Assembly: GCA_049291875.1 (NCBI GenBank)
Contig: JBATQE010000054.1
Coordinates: 1 to 45,623, forward strand
From: CTSOIL-112 sp049291875
Lineage (GTDB): Bacteria > Pseudomonadota > Gammaproteobacteria > Burkholderiales > Burkholderiaceae
Length of the DNA: 45,623 nucleotides
Reading direction: 5' to 3'
Under the pieces are notes generated by a model. That model had not been told where the DNA came from. It saw only the letters and a list, made by a program, of their open reading frames with translations, and did no database searches. Shown here one piece after another: positions 8,003 to 16,728 of the stretch; positions within the stretch are counted from its first letter, which is position 1, and each line of letters opens with the position of its first letter. Both the position numbers and the translations under genes were made by a program.

Positions 8003-8272
8003 ATGGTCCAAGCAGAAACCACCATCATCAATAAACTCGGCCTGCACGCGCGCGCGTCGGGCGTATTGACCCAAACCGTCACACCGTTCAAAAGTGAGGT
8101 TTGGATCACGCGCAATGGTCGCCGCGTCAATGCCAAATCGATCATGGGCGTGATGATGCTCGCCGCAGGTATCGGCTCTACCGTGACGATTGAGGCCGAT
8201 GGTGAAGACGAGCAAGCCGCTTTGGACGCCGTGTTGGCCATCATCGCCAACAAGTTCGGCGAAGACGAATAA
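8003..8272 (+). CDS. ptsH: Phosphocarrier protein HPr
   Basis: An 89-residue protein of normal HPr length. The ATG at 8003 is chosen over an in-frame TTG at 7985 because AAGGAA at 7991-7996 is well spaced. It has His15 in LGLHARAS (phosphorylated by enzyme I) and Ser46 in NAKSIMGVMMLAA. Ser46 is the residue targeted by HPr kinase/phosphorylase where that enzyme exists; hprK itself is not in this window. It sits between the EIIA gene and ptsI and is probably in one operon with them. Confidence 0.95.
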   Translation: MVQAETTIINKLGLHARASGVLTQTVTPFKSEVWITRNGRRVNAKSIMGVMMLAAGIGSTVTIEADGEDEQAALDAVLAIIANKFGEDE

Positions 8273-8319
8273 GTACAAACCCGCACCGATCAACGAAAAT
8301 CAACCTCAGAAAGCCCACA

Positions 8320-10113
8320 GTGACCTTCAGCATCCACGGCATCGGCGTCAGCGAAAAAGTTGCGATCGGACGAGCGCATCTGCTCTCGCACGTCAGCTTG
8401 GAGGCGCAGCACTTCCTGATTGCCGCCGATCAAGTGGATGACGAGTTGCAACGCTTTCTGGCCGCCATCAAAACCGTGCAGGACGAATTTACCGACCTAC
8501 ACAATCAACTGGACGACGACGCGCCGGTCGAAATGAGCGCGATGCTCAGCGTACACAGCATGATTGCGCAAGACGAATTGATCGTGCAAACGACGCAAGA
8601 ATTAATCACTCAAAAACGCTACAACGCCGAGTGGGCGCTGTCCGAACAGGTGCATGAGCTGATGGCACAGTTTGACGCGTTTGAAGACGAATACCTGCGC
8701 GAACGCAAGCAGGACGTGATGCAAGTCGGCACGCGCATCATGCGCGCGTTGCGCGAACGCAACCGTCTGGTGTGCGAGATTCCACAGGCATTTGACGCCG
8801 AAATGATTTTGGTCGCGCACGACATCGCGCCGGCGGATATGCTGCAATTCAAAGACCGCTCGCTCGGCGGCTTTATCACCGACACCGGCGGGCCGAACAG
8901 CCACACCGCTATTGTCGCGCGTGGCTTGGGATTACCCGCCGTCGTCTCCACCGGACAGGCGCGCGCCATCATCCGCCAAAACGAATGGGTGATTGTCGAT
9001 GGCGTAAACGGCGTGGTGCTGGTCAACCCCGACGAGCTGATTCTCTCACACTACCGACAGGTACAGCAGGCGCAGATCGCGCAGGAGCAACTGCTGGCGC
9101 AATTGATCGGACGCGACGCCGTAACCCTCGATGGCAAAGCCATCAAGCTACTGGCCAATATCGAATCGCCGTCCGACATTCCGCGCCTGAAGGCCGTCGG
9201 CGCAGACGGTGTGGGATTATTCCGCACCGAATACCTGTTTATGAACCGCAAAGACTTGCCCGACGAAACGGAGCAATTCGAGTTTTACAAAAATGCGGCG
9301 GTGGCCATGGCGGGGCAACCGCTCACCATCCGCACGCTGGACATCGGCGCAGACAAAGCCCTGTCCACCGACGATTACGAAACGCCGATGAATCCGGCGC
9401 TCGGCCTGCGCGCGGTACGCTACTGCTTGGTCAATCCGAAAATGTTTCTCACGCAAATCCGCGCGATTTTGCGCGCCTCGCATTATGGTTCAATCAAATT
9501 ATTGATCCCGATGGTCAGCGGCGTGGAGCAACTGCAACAAACCCTGCATCTGATTGAAAAAGCACGTAAACAGTTGCGCGAGGCCGACATGCCGTTTGAC
9601 GAGCAGCTACCGATCGGCGTCATGATCGAAATTCCATCGGCAGCGCTGATTTTGCACGCGCTGTTGCCGATGCTCGATTTCGTCTCCATCGGTACGAACG
9701 ATCTGACGCAGTACACCCTCGCTGTGGATCGCGGTGACGCGGACGTGGCACACCTGTACGAAGAGCTGCATCCGGCGGTGTTGCAACTGATTATTTTCAC
9801 CATTCGAGCCGCACAAACGGCCAATAAACCGGTCTCAATTTGCGGCGAAATGGCAGGCAATGCCAAGCTCACACGTCTATTGTTGGCGATGGGTTTGGAC
9901 GAATTTTCCATGCAGCAGGCGCAACTGCTGCCGGTCAAAGCGAAAATCCTCAACGCCAGCACCGAACAAGCGCAGCCGTATTTGGATCAGGTGCTAAGCA
10001 GCTACGAAATCGCGCAGATCAAACAGCACATCCGCGCGCTCAATGAAGTACCCATGCAGGCCGAACAGCCTGAAAGCGTAGCGCAGACACCCGCACAAGC
10101 CACCCTACACTAA
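8320..10113 (+). CDS. ptsI: Phosphoenolpyruvate-protein phosphotransferase (PTS enzyme I)
   Basis: A 597-residue protein starting at GTG 8320, 47 bases after ptsH. It has an N-terminal HPr-binding helical domain, the phospho-His swivel motif GGPNSHTAIVARGLGLPAVV with His195, a PEP-binding TIM barrel with FRTEYLFMNR, and the C-terminal signature SICGEMAGN with the conserved Cys508. It transfers phosphate from PEP to His15 of HPr in the cytoplasm. The roughly 25-residue tail beyond the usual end is rich in Ala, Gln and Pro. It completes an EIIA-HPr-EI relay without a sugar permease nearby. Confidence 0.97.
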   Translation: MTFSIHGIGVSEKVAIGRAHLLSHVSLEAQHFLIAADQVDDELQRFLAAIKTVQDEFTDLHNQLDDDAPVEMSAMLSVHSMIAQDELIVQTTQELITQKRYNAEWALSEQVHELMAQFDAFEDEYLRERKQDVMQVGTRIMRALRERNRLVCEIPQAFDAEMILVAHDIAPADMLQFKDRSLGGFITDTGGPNSHTAIVARGLGLPAVVSTGQARAIIRQNEWVIVDGVNGVVLVNPDELILSHYRQVQQAQIAQEQLLAQLIGRDAVTLDGKAIKLLANIESPSDIPRLKAVGADGVGLFRTEYLFMNRKDLPDETEQFEFYKNAAVAMAGQPLTIRTLDIGADKALSTDDYETPMNPALGLRAVRYCLVNPKMFLTQIRAILRASHYGSIKLLIPMVSGVEQLQQTLHLIEKARKQLREADMPFDEQLPIGVMIEIPSAALILHALLPMLDFVSIGTNDLTQYTLAVDRGDADVAHLYEELHPAVLQLIIFTIRAAQTANKPVSICGEMAGNAKLTRLLLAMGLDEFSMQQAQLLPVKAKILNASTEQAQPYLDQVLSSYEIAQIKQHIRALNEVPMQAEQPESVAQTPAQATLH

Positions 10114-10168
10114 TCTCATTCGCGCTCATCCCATCGATCAGCGCATAACACCGAAGCAGAAAGTCATT

Positions 10169-11929
10169 ATGTCCACCGTTGTAAACACAGCCACCCATGC
10201 CATTGAAACCGAAGCCGCATCCAACTTCATTCGCCAAAAAATCGACGCCGAAACCGCCGCAGGCAAATACGCGCAGCGCACGGATGCCAACGGTCGCCCG
10301 CTACCGACCGTCATTACCCGATTTCCGCCCGAGCCGAACGGCTATCTGCACATCGGCCATGCGAAAAGCATTTGCCTGAATTTTGGTTTGGCACAAAGCT
10401 ACGGTGGCCGCTGCCACCTGCGTTTTGATGACACCAACCCCGAAAAAGAATCCATCGAATACGTGAATTCGATCAAAGACATGGTGCACTGGCTCGGCTT
10501 TGACTGGATCGACGAGCATGGCGAAGAGCATTTGTACTACGCCTCGGACTACTTTGAACAACTCTATCAATTCGCCGAAAAACTGATCGAAGCCGGCCAC
10601 GCCTACATTGACTCACAAGACGCCGACACCATCCGCGCACAACGGGGTCAACTGCACGAAGCCGGTCAAAACTCGCCCTACCGCGACCGTCCGGCGAGCG
10701 AGAGTCTCGATTTATTCCGTCGCATGCGCGCGGGCGAATTCCCCGAAGGCGCACATGTGCTGCGTGCGAAAATCGACATGGCCGCCTCCTTCATCGTTAT
10801 GCGCGACCCGGTGATTTACCGCATTCGCTACGTACACCACCATCGCACCGGCGACGCGTGGTGCATCTACCCGATGTACGACTTCACCCACTGCATTTCC
10901 GACGCGCTGGAAAACATCACCCACTCGCTGTGTACACTCGAATTTGAAAACAACCGCCCACTGTACAACTGGGTGCTGGAGCGTCTGGTCGAGGTCGGCG
11001 TGTTTGCGCAACCGCTGCCCGAGCAAACCGAATTCGCCCGACTGAACCTGACCTACGCCATCACCAGCAAACGCAAACTGCTGCAACTGGTTGAAAACCA
11101 TCACGTCGACGGCTGGGACGACCCGCGCATGATGACGTTGGTCGGCGTGCGTCGTCGTGGCTTCACACCCGAAAGCCTGCGCCTGTTTGCCGAACGCATT
11201 GGCGTATCCAAAGCCGACTCATGGATTGAAATGGGCGTATTGGAGCAAGCCGTGCGCGACGATCTGGACGCCAAAGCGCCGCGCGCTGTGGCCGTGTTAA
11301 AACCACTCAAACTAATCATCGACAATTACCCCGAAGGCCAAACCGAGTTGTGCCACGCGCCCGTACATCCGCACCACCCTGAAATGGGACAACGCGAATT
11401 CCTGTTCGCACGCGAGCTATGGATTGAGCAAGACGACTTCATGATGGAGCCGATCAAAGGCTTTTTCCGCCTGTTCGTCGGAAACAAAGTGCGCCTGCGT
11501 CACGGCTTCGTGATCGAATGCACCGGCTTTGACACCAACGACGCGGGCGAAGTGATCGCCGTACACGCCAACTACTTCCCCGACTCGAAAAGCGGTACCG
11601 AAGGCTCGAACAACTACAAAGTCAAAGGCAACATCCACTGGCTCTCGGATGCCTCCGCCATCCCGTGCGAAATCCGTGTGTACGATCGCCTGTTCAACGA
11701 TCCACACCCCGACGCGGGCGGCAAAGATTTTTTACAGGCGCTCAATGCAAATTCAAAACACATTAGCCAAGGCTTCGTGGAAAGCGGCTTGGCCAACACC
11801 GCGCCCGAAACACATTTCCAATTCGAGCGTCATGGCTACTTCGTCACCGACCGCAAAGACAGCCAACCCGGCGCATTGGTGTTCAATCGTATTGTCAGTT
11901 TGAAAGATGGTTGGGCGGCAAAAAAGTAA
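10169..11929 (+). CDS. glnS: Glutamine--tRNA ligase
   Basis: A 586-residue class I aminoacyl-tRNA synthetase. It has the intact HIGH motif at 61-64 within PPEPNGYLHIGHAKS, the KMSKS-type loop as TSKRK (299-303), the GlnRS-specific GWDDPRMMTLVGVRRRG segment and the C-terminal anticodon-binding beta-barrels. It charges tRNA-Gln directly. The gene follows ptsI by 55 bases on the same strand and ends in a strong terminator. Confidence 0.98.
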   Translation: MSTVVNTATHAIETEAASNFIRQKIDAETAAGKYAQRTDANGRPLPTVITRFPPEPNGYLHIGHAKSICLNFGLAQSYGGRCHLRFDDTNPEKESIEYVNSIKDMVHWLGFDWIDEHGEEHLYYASDYFEQLYQFAEKLIEAGHAYIDSQDADTIRAQRGQLHEAGQNSPYRDRPASESLDLFRRMRAGEFPEGAHVLRAKIDMAASFIVMRDPVIYRIRYVHHHRTGDAWCIYPMYDFTHCISDALENITHSLCTLEFENNRPLYNWVLERLVEVGVFAQPLPEQTEFARLNLTYAITSKRKLLQLVENHHVDGWDDPRMMTLVGVRRRGFTPESLRLFAERIGVSKADSWIEMGVLEQAVRDDLDAKAPRAVAVLKPLKLIIDNYPEGQTELCHAPVHPHHPEMGQREFLFARELWIEQDDFMMEPIKGFFRLFVGNKVRLRHGFVIECTGFDTNDAGEVIAVHANYFPDSKSGTEGSNNYKVKGNIHWLSDASAIPCEIRVYDRLFNDPHPDAGGKDFLQALNANSKHISQGFVESGLANTAPETHFQFERHGYFVTDRKDSQPGALVFNRIVSLKDGWAAKK

Positions 11930-11945
11930 CTCATACCGCCTAATC

Positions 11946-11972
11946 AAAAAGGGTGCATCAAGCACCCTTTTT
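11946..11972 (+). terminator. Rho-independent terminator of glnS
   Basis: GGGTGC (11951-11956), loop ATCAA and GCACCC (11962-11967) are preceded by five A and followed by five T. The same 17-base hairpin occurs inverted at 12057-12073. Confidence 0.92.
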
Positions 11973-11996
11973 GATTGCAGAAAAACCTCTGTTTTT

Positions 11997-12040
11997 ACCC
12001 CTCACCCGTTTACGGGAGAGGGGCAAGGGGAGAGGGACTT
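11997..12040. repeat. GC-rich dispersed-type repeat between convergent terminators
   Basis: The plus strand carries CCCCTCACCCG, loop TTTA, CGGGAGAGGGG, and then GCAAGGGGAGAGGG. This imperfect palindrome resembles intergenic repeats common in proteobacterial genomes. Only one copy is seen here. Confidence 0.45.
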
Positions 12041-12052
12041 TGTCAAAAGCCT

Positions 12053-12078
12053 CAAAGGGTGCTTGATGCACCCATTTT
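12053..12078 (-). terminator. Terminator of eutR
   Basis: GGGTGC (12057-12062) pairs with GCACCC (12068-12073) just beyond the eutR stop codon. On the minus strand it is followed by TTT. It is the exact inverted copy of the glnS terminator hairpin. Confidence 0.65.
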
Positions 12079-12084
12079 ATTTCA

Positions 12085-13155
12085 TCACGTCAGAATAATT
12101 TTTTGGAACACCTCGCCGCGTTTGGCGAGGGTTTGCGACGGTAGCTCATTGAAAAAGCGGTGATAATCCGCTGAGAATTGGCTCAAATGCCAGAAACCCC
12201 ATGCGCCGGCGACGTCCTGCACTGTTTTATATTCGGAGTAGTGGCTCAGGAGTTCGCGCCGCACGGCGTTCAAACGAATCGCTTTGAGATAGCGCAACGG
12301 GCAAATGCCGAGCACAGTGTGGAAGGCATTTTGCAGCGTGCGGTGACTGACGTGCAAATAATGACACAACTCCAGAATGGTCACGGCTTCTTCGGGGCGC
12401 GAGAAGATGTATTCTTTGGTTTGATTGATGATGCGTCGATAATTGCTTTGGCTATAGCGAATTTTTTGTGGGGTAAAAACAGCATCGTCCAGCAAGCTGA
12501 TGATCCCCATCACCAATGATTCTTTGAGGAATTTTTGTGCATTGGCATGCTGTGCTTTGTCGCCATTTTTCTCGATATCACCCAGAACTTCATTCAAATA
12601 TCGCCAAAAGTAGTCTTTTTTCTGATTATTGACATTGACGGTGGCACTCTGATTGAGCACGCCGCGCAGGCTGCGCTCGGTGGTCAACTCAAACAGCCGC
12701 TCCAATTCCTCCAGCGGCATGACAAAGCCCATCAGCTCCAAATTATCCGGCGTAATCAGTTCAAATTCGTGGCCGCCCGGACGCACCGCAATCTGACCTT
12801 CTTCAACTTTGGCCGCACTGACAAAGCTTTCGCGGCTTTTCATTTTCGGAATACCGAACCAAACCGCGCCCGGCCAAACAATACAAGATTGGCGCAGCAT
12901 CAGATTGGTGTTTTCTTTAAAAAACTGTACGCCATCAAGCCACACTTCAAAAATCGAACCTTCAAAGGTACCCGGATGCAGTTGATCGTACAGTTGTTGC
13001 CACGCAGTGAGGTGACACGCCTGCTCATAGGCATCGTGTGCAACGATTTTTTTGACATTGAGTGCAGAGGCTTTTTCCAACGGCGCGTAGCCTTCGGCCT
13101 GCTCATCCGTATATTCTGCGCTCAAGTGATGTAAATCAATCAAATTTGTGGGCAT
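12085..13155 (-). CDS. eutR: AraC-family activator EutR
   Basis: A 356-residue protein. The ATG at 13155 is chosen over a GTG at 13164 because GAGGTGAGG lies just upstream. The C-terminal third is an AraC-type double helix-turn-helix, with VTILELCHYLHVSHRTLQNAFHTVLGICPLRYLKAIRLNAVRRELL as the first part split across the two motifs. The N-terminal part contains a cupin-like region (VRPGGHEFELI). In Salmonella, EutR activates the eut operon in response to ethanolamine together with adenosylcobalamin. It is the last gene of the locus, as in Salmonella, but a 210-base gap separates it from pduT, so it probably also has its own promoter. Confidence 0.93.
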   Translation of the reverse strand: MPTNLIDLHHLSAEYTDEQAEGYAPLEKASALNVKKIVAHDAYEQACHLTAWQQLYDQLHPGTFEGSIFEVWLDGVQFFKENTNLMLRQSCIVWPGAVWFGIPKMKSRESFVSAAKVEEGQIAVRPGGHEFELITPDNLELMGFVMPLEELERLFELTTERSLRGVLNQSATVNVNNQKKDYFWRYLNEVLGDIEKNGDKAQHANAQKFLKESLVMGIISLLDDAVFTPQKIRYSQSNYRRIINQTKEYIFSRPEEAVTILELCHYLHVSHRTLQNAFHTVLGICPLRYLKAIRLNAVRRELLSHYSEYKTVQDVAGAWGFWHLSQFSADYHRFFNELPSQTLAKRGEVFQKIILT

Positions 13156-13188
13156 GTGCCTCACCTCTGTGGAGGGTACTAAACTCTA

Positions 13189-13218
13189 TATTAACGCTAT
13201 TTTTTATATATAAATCAA
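13189..13218 (-). promoter_or_regulatory. Candidate eutR promoter
   Basis: On the minus strand TTGATT (13218-13213) and TTAATA (13194-13189) are 18 bases apart in an AT-rich stretch about 35 bases upstream of the eutR start. Basal expression of eutR would be needed before it can activate the main operon. The match is only moderate. Confidence 0.4.
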
Positions 13219-13365
13219 TTGGTTGGAAACATATTGATGCATTTAGAACCTCTTCATTTCACCAAGCAATCGTCTTTTGCCACATCCGTTTTGCTGGTTG
13301 TTTCGGACGACCAAGCTGCATCCCATTTCATAGCCAACGCCGCCCACTGATTCAACCATGTGCCG

Positions 13366-13917
13366 TCACAGCAGGCTGTTAATCACCTGCTGGTGCGGAC
13401 GCGGAATCACCACTTTATTCACCAAAAAGCCACGACTGGAGGCGGACTCTGCCGCCACATCCATCGCCGCGTTGACATCGGCCACATCGCCGGTGAACGC
13501 AACGTAGCTTTTACCACCGATACCGAAGGCCAAATGCATACGAATCGGGATGATGGACGCGGCCTTCACGGCCAAATCGGTCGCCTCTATCGTGGCGGCA
13601 ACGCTGTAGGTTTCGAGCACGCCCACTGCATTCACGTCGTGCACCTCGGTACCGCCGCTGATCGCGGGCAAAATCGACGGGTGAATGTTGGCAATCACAA
13701 AGTGATCGACGATCACCGAGGGCGACAGTGCCAACGCGGTGCTGACCGACTGTTTGACTGCGGCGACATCACCGCCAATCAGGACGATGTATTTGCCCGG
13801 ACAAATGCTTTTGGCCACCAAAATCGTGACTTCGGCGGTTTTCACCATGCAATCGGCGAATTCAACGCCTTTGGCAATGCTATTTGATTCGATCAAGCCG
13901 ATGGCGGCATGTTGCAT
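13366..13917 (-). CDS. pduT: PduT-like tandem-BMC shell protein with Fe-S site
   Basis: A 183-residue protein, the same length as PduT (184), made of two BMC domains in tandem (about 3-85 and 95-178). The motif SICPGK holds Cys39, which corresponds to PduT Cys38, the ligand that binds one [4Fe-4S] cluster at the centre of the trimer. The linker motif ANIHPSILPAISG and the end VIPRPH also match PduT. The protein should form a pseudohexameric tile that passes electrons through the microcompartment shell. It lies 17 bases downstream of pduS. EUT1 operons of enteric bacteria have no such gene, so its presence in a eut locus is notable. Confidence 0.92.
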   Translation of the reverse strand: MQHAAIGLIESNSIAKGVEFADCMVKTAEVTILVAKSICPGKYIVLIGGDVAAVKQSVSTALALSPSVIVDHFVIANIHPSILPAISGGTEVHDVNAVGVLETYSVAATIEATDLAVKAASIIPIRMHLAFGIGGKSYVAFTGDVADVNAAMDVAAESASSRGFLVNKVVIPRPHQQVINSLL

Positions 13918-13934
13918 AGGATGCTCCTTACAAT

Positions 13935-15263
13935 TTAGTGTGCGCGAATTTCAATCATCGCGTCATCGATCTGTGTCACAACGCCGTCAATGCTCGCATG
14001 AATCGGCGCGCCCAATTGTCCTTCGGCCACATCGGCGACGCATTGTCCGACAACCACGCGCTCGCCGACCGCCACACAGGGCGTAGCAATCTGACCAATG
14101 TGTTGGCGCAGACTCAGCCGCACCAGCGCCGGTTGATACGATGTCTCGTCCAGCGGCGCTTTGACGTTGTACTGTTGAATATCCAAACGTTGAATCAGCC
14201 GCGAAATCGGCACCAGCCGATGCTCGGCCATCGGGTCTGCATCGCGCAATTCACCCACGTATTTCGCGCCGCCCTCCTCACGGAACTGTTTTTTCAACAT
14301 TTGATTGAGTTTCATCGGCGAAATGTCCACGGGGCATGACCACGCTTCGCAGATCGCACACTCCGAGCAGGTCAACGCGGACAGCAATACCGATGGTTTC
14401 GCCACATCGCTGTAATTGACCGCGCGCACGATCAAATGCGGCGGCAGTTCGTGCCCGATGATGTGGCGCGGACACAATTCCGTACACAGGCAGCACTGCT
14501 CGCAGGTGGTTTTGGCGATGCGCAAGGACACCTGTTTCGGCTCTTTGTGGCGTTTGATCAAAATATGATCGGCGGGCAATGCGATGATGCCGCCGGTGGT
14601 TTTGGTCACGGTTTCGGACAGCGACTCGATCAATTTGCCCATCATCGGGCCGCCATTGATGAACTGGGCATTGGCGACTGTCGTGCCTCCGGCTCGATCC
14701 ACCACCTCTTGAAAACTCACGCCCAGCGGCACGGTCACGGTGATCGGATGATGCACTGCGCCGGTGATGGTCAGTGTGCGTTCGGTCACGGGACGCGACT
14801 CATCCACTGCGCGCGCGACGTTGATCAGGGTTTGCACATTGCTCACCACCACGCCCACGCTCAAAGGTAAAGCCGCAGGTGGGACACGCCGCCCCGTCGC
14901 CATCCAAATGGTGATGACTTCGTCTCCCGCCGGATAAACGTCTTTCAAAATATGAATGCGCATATTCGGTTTGAGCAGCGGCGTGAGTACTTCAATCGCG
15001 CTCGCGTATTTGGCTTTGAGCGCGATAATGCCCTCGGTTGCGCCGGTGGCGATCATGCCCAGCTCAAGCCCGCGCACTAATTCTGCGGCGTATTGCTCTG
15101 CCAACTGTTGATCCACTTTGAGCAACGGCTCGCACTCGGCGCCATTAACCAAATAGATTTCCGCCTTAGCCGCCATTTTGACGTGCGTCGGGAATCCCGC
15201 GCCGCCCGCGCCGACGATACCCGCCGCGCGAACCCGTTGTTGTATGGTGTGTGCATCCATCAT
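13935..15263 (-). CDS. pduS: PduS-like cobalamin reductase (RnfC-type flavo-iron-sulfur protein)
   Basis: A 442-residue protein (PduS is about 451). It has an N-terminal Gly-rich nucleotide-binding loop GIVGAGGAGFPTHVK (15-29), the RnfC-like NGAECEPLL segment, an SLBB domain and two ferredoxin-like cysteine sets, C254/C257/C260/C264 and C299/C302/C305/C310, followed by a C-terminal barrel-sandwich (biotinyl-like) region. PduS reduces cob(III)alamin to cob(I)alamin for the adenosyltransferase PduO in propanediol compartments. Here the adenosyltransferase is EutT, so PduS may supply it, or may move electrons through PduT for NAD recycling. The ATG at 15263 is followed by a second ATG. Confidence 0.92.
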   Translation of the reverse strand: MMDAHTIQQRVRAAGIVGAGGAGFPTHVKMAAKAEIYLVNGAECEPLLKVDQQLAEQYAAELVRGLELGMIATGATEGIIALKAKYASAIEVLTPLLKPNMRIHILKDVYPAGDEVITIWMATGRRVPPAALPLSVGVVVSNVQTLINVARAVDESRPVTERTLTITGAVHHPITVTVPLGVSFQEVVDRAGGTTVANAQFINGGPMMGKLIESLSETVTKTTGGIIALPADHILIKRHKEPKQVSLRIAKTTCEQCCLCTELCPRHIIGHELPPHLIVRAVNYSDVAKPSVLLSALTCSECAICEAWSCPVDISPMKLNQMLKKQFREEGGAKYVGELRDADPMAEHRLVPISRLIQRLDIQQYNVKAPLDETSYQPALVRLSLRQHIGQIATPCVAVGERVVVGQCVADVAEGQLGAPIHASIDGVVTQIDDAMIEIRAH

Positions 15264-15351
15264 GGTGTCATCCCTACTTATTTATGGCACTGGCCTATCC
15301 CTACTGTTATTCCTACTACCGTTACTGCTGCTGGTGCCGCTGAACGCAAAC

Positions 15352-16023
15352 TTATTTTTTAACAGCGGTACGTTTACTTTTGCTTGGGCTCTGAATGGGT
15401 GTGACCTCGTCCACTACCGGTTCACGCCCCGCATCCAGCGCGCCCATTTCACCAAGCAAGGCGTCTGCCCATTGCCGTGCCGCCTGCGTCATCGCCTTGC
15501 CCTGTTTGTCGGCTTTGAGTTTTTTCACCTGCTCTTTTGGCAAGGCCGCCGAACGCGATCGGCGCACGGGCGTAACCGTTGCGCTTGCTTTTGCAGCAGC
15601 GTTTCGGGTTTTTTTGCGCGGCGTTGAGTGAGTCGTTGATACGGAGCGAGCAGCGCTTGATGCATTTGCTTGTTTACTCTGCTCGCGCGGCTCGGTTGAT
15701 GTTGTCCCCGCACTGGGTGCGGCTTTGCGACCCGCGCCGTTCCCCATATGATGCAGCACCATGTCCTCGGTATCGGGATCCGGGCGACCTATTACATGCG
15801 TGGCAATCACTGTGCCGACGCGTTCCGCCGCCGCACGTCCGGCATTGACCGCGACGCGACAGGCGGCCAAATTGCCCTCAACCTGCACCGTGATCAGACC
15901 GGGATTGACCTCGTGTACCGCCAACAAACGCACATCGGCGGTTTTGAGCATGGCATCGGCGGCCTCAATCGCGGCGACGTAGCCGAGCAACTCCACGAAT
16001 CCCAATGCATCTATTTTCATCAT
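15352..16023 (-). CDS. eutK: EutK-like BMC shell protein with long basic C-terminal tail
   Basis: A 223-residue protein. Residues 4-92 are a BMC domain closely resembling EutK (ALGFVELLGYVAAIEAADAM, VEGNLAACRVAVNAG and VIGRPDPDTEDMV). Enterobacterial EutK (about 165 residues) ends in a small winged helix. Here that domain is absent and is replaced by about 130 residues: a Ser/Thr/Ala-rich linker, a strongly basic stretch (about 115-178), a predicted amphipathic helix (QAARQWADALLGEMG, 180-194) and a Lys-rich end. The position after eutL agrees with EutK. The tail could bind nucleic acid or anchor cargo, but this is inference. Two adjacent ATGs (16023, 16020) are possible starts. Confidence 0.85.
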   Translation of the reverse strand: MMKIDALGFVELLGYVAAIEAADAMLKTADVRLLAVHEVNPGLITVQVEGNLAACRVAVNAGRAAAERVGTVIATHVIGRPDPDTEDMVLHHMGNGAGRKAAPSAGTTSTEPREQSKQANASSAARSVSTTHSTPRKKTRNAAAKASATVTPVRRSRSAALPKEQVKKLKADKQGKAMTQAARQWADALLGEMGALDAGREPVVDEVTPIQSPSKSKRTAVKK

Positions 16024-16059
16024 CGTCCCTATGTGTTTCTATACGCTTGCCACCACCGA

Positions 16060-16716
16060 TTAACATTTAATCGGGCAACGCGCCACATCCAGCACCGCTT
16101 CGGTGAACGCATCACACGCCGCTTTGCACGAGGCTTGCGAACCGGTCAGGAAGGCACCGCTGTAGTTGGTCTCAGACGGCGCTTCGATGAAGGTTGCCAA
16201 GCGCACTTCGGCTGCTTTGATCGCCGCATCCACGCCATAGGCGGCTTCCAGCGGCGGTGCAATCAGATATGCCAGCGGATCGCCTTCATTAATGCCTGCC
16301 ACCTGCGACAAGTAGCTACCGGTGCGCGAGACCAAGTGCGCCAAGAACGCCGTGTCCTCAGCATCGTTAGCCCAGCGGAACGCCGGTCCTTCTTCGATGG
16401 TCGCGATCATGGCGTCCAAACCCGCGCGGGTTTCCGCAGGATTCGGGCCTGCGAGCATGATGATGACTTCACCGGCAGATGGCGACGAGCTGTGCGCCGC
16501 ACCCGCGTACATGGAGCGGCCATAAACCACGCGCACCTGCGCCTGTTTGGTCGCTTCATCGGCGGCAATGTAGGTCACATCGTCCGAGTCGGCAGTGAGC
16601 AGACCGAGGCTGTTAAAGCCTTCGGGCAGGTTCAGCCGTTGTTTCATATCGGGGTGCAGAGATGCGATCAAGCGTACCGCACGCACACTGGGTTTGATGA
16701 TGTCTAAAGTTGCCAT
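16060..16716 (-). CDS. eutL: EutL shell protein (tandem, circularly permuted BMC trimer)
   Basis: A 218-residue protein, against 219 in E. coli. It has the characteristic start LDIIKPSVRAVRLIASLHPDMKQ split between helix and strand, and the conserved segments DVTYIAADEATKQA, VVYGRSMYAGA and EAPSETNYSGAFLTGSQ. EutL forms a trimer with a gated central pore and is a proposed passage for large cofactors or substrates. It starts 12 bases after the eutC stop codon. Confidence 0.97.
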   Translation of the reverse strand: MATLDIIKPSVRAVRLIASLHPDMKQRLNLPEGFNSLGLLTADSDDVTYIAADEATKQAQVRVVYGRSMYAGAAHSSSPSAGEVIIMLAGPNPAETRAGLDAMIATIEEGPAFRWANDAEDTAFLAHLVSRTGSYLSQVAGINEGDPLAYLIAPPLEAAYGVDAAIKAAEVRLATFIEAPSETNYSGAFLTGSQASCKAACDAFTEAVLDVARCPIKC

Positions 16717-16728
16717 AGCGATAGCCCC

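Noticed and set aside
15748..16707. A 319-codon plus-strand frame across eutL and eutK
   Set aside because: Antisense shadow of two well-supported BMC genes; composition rich in Arg, His and Gly as typical for such shadows.
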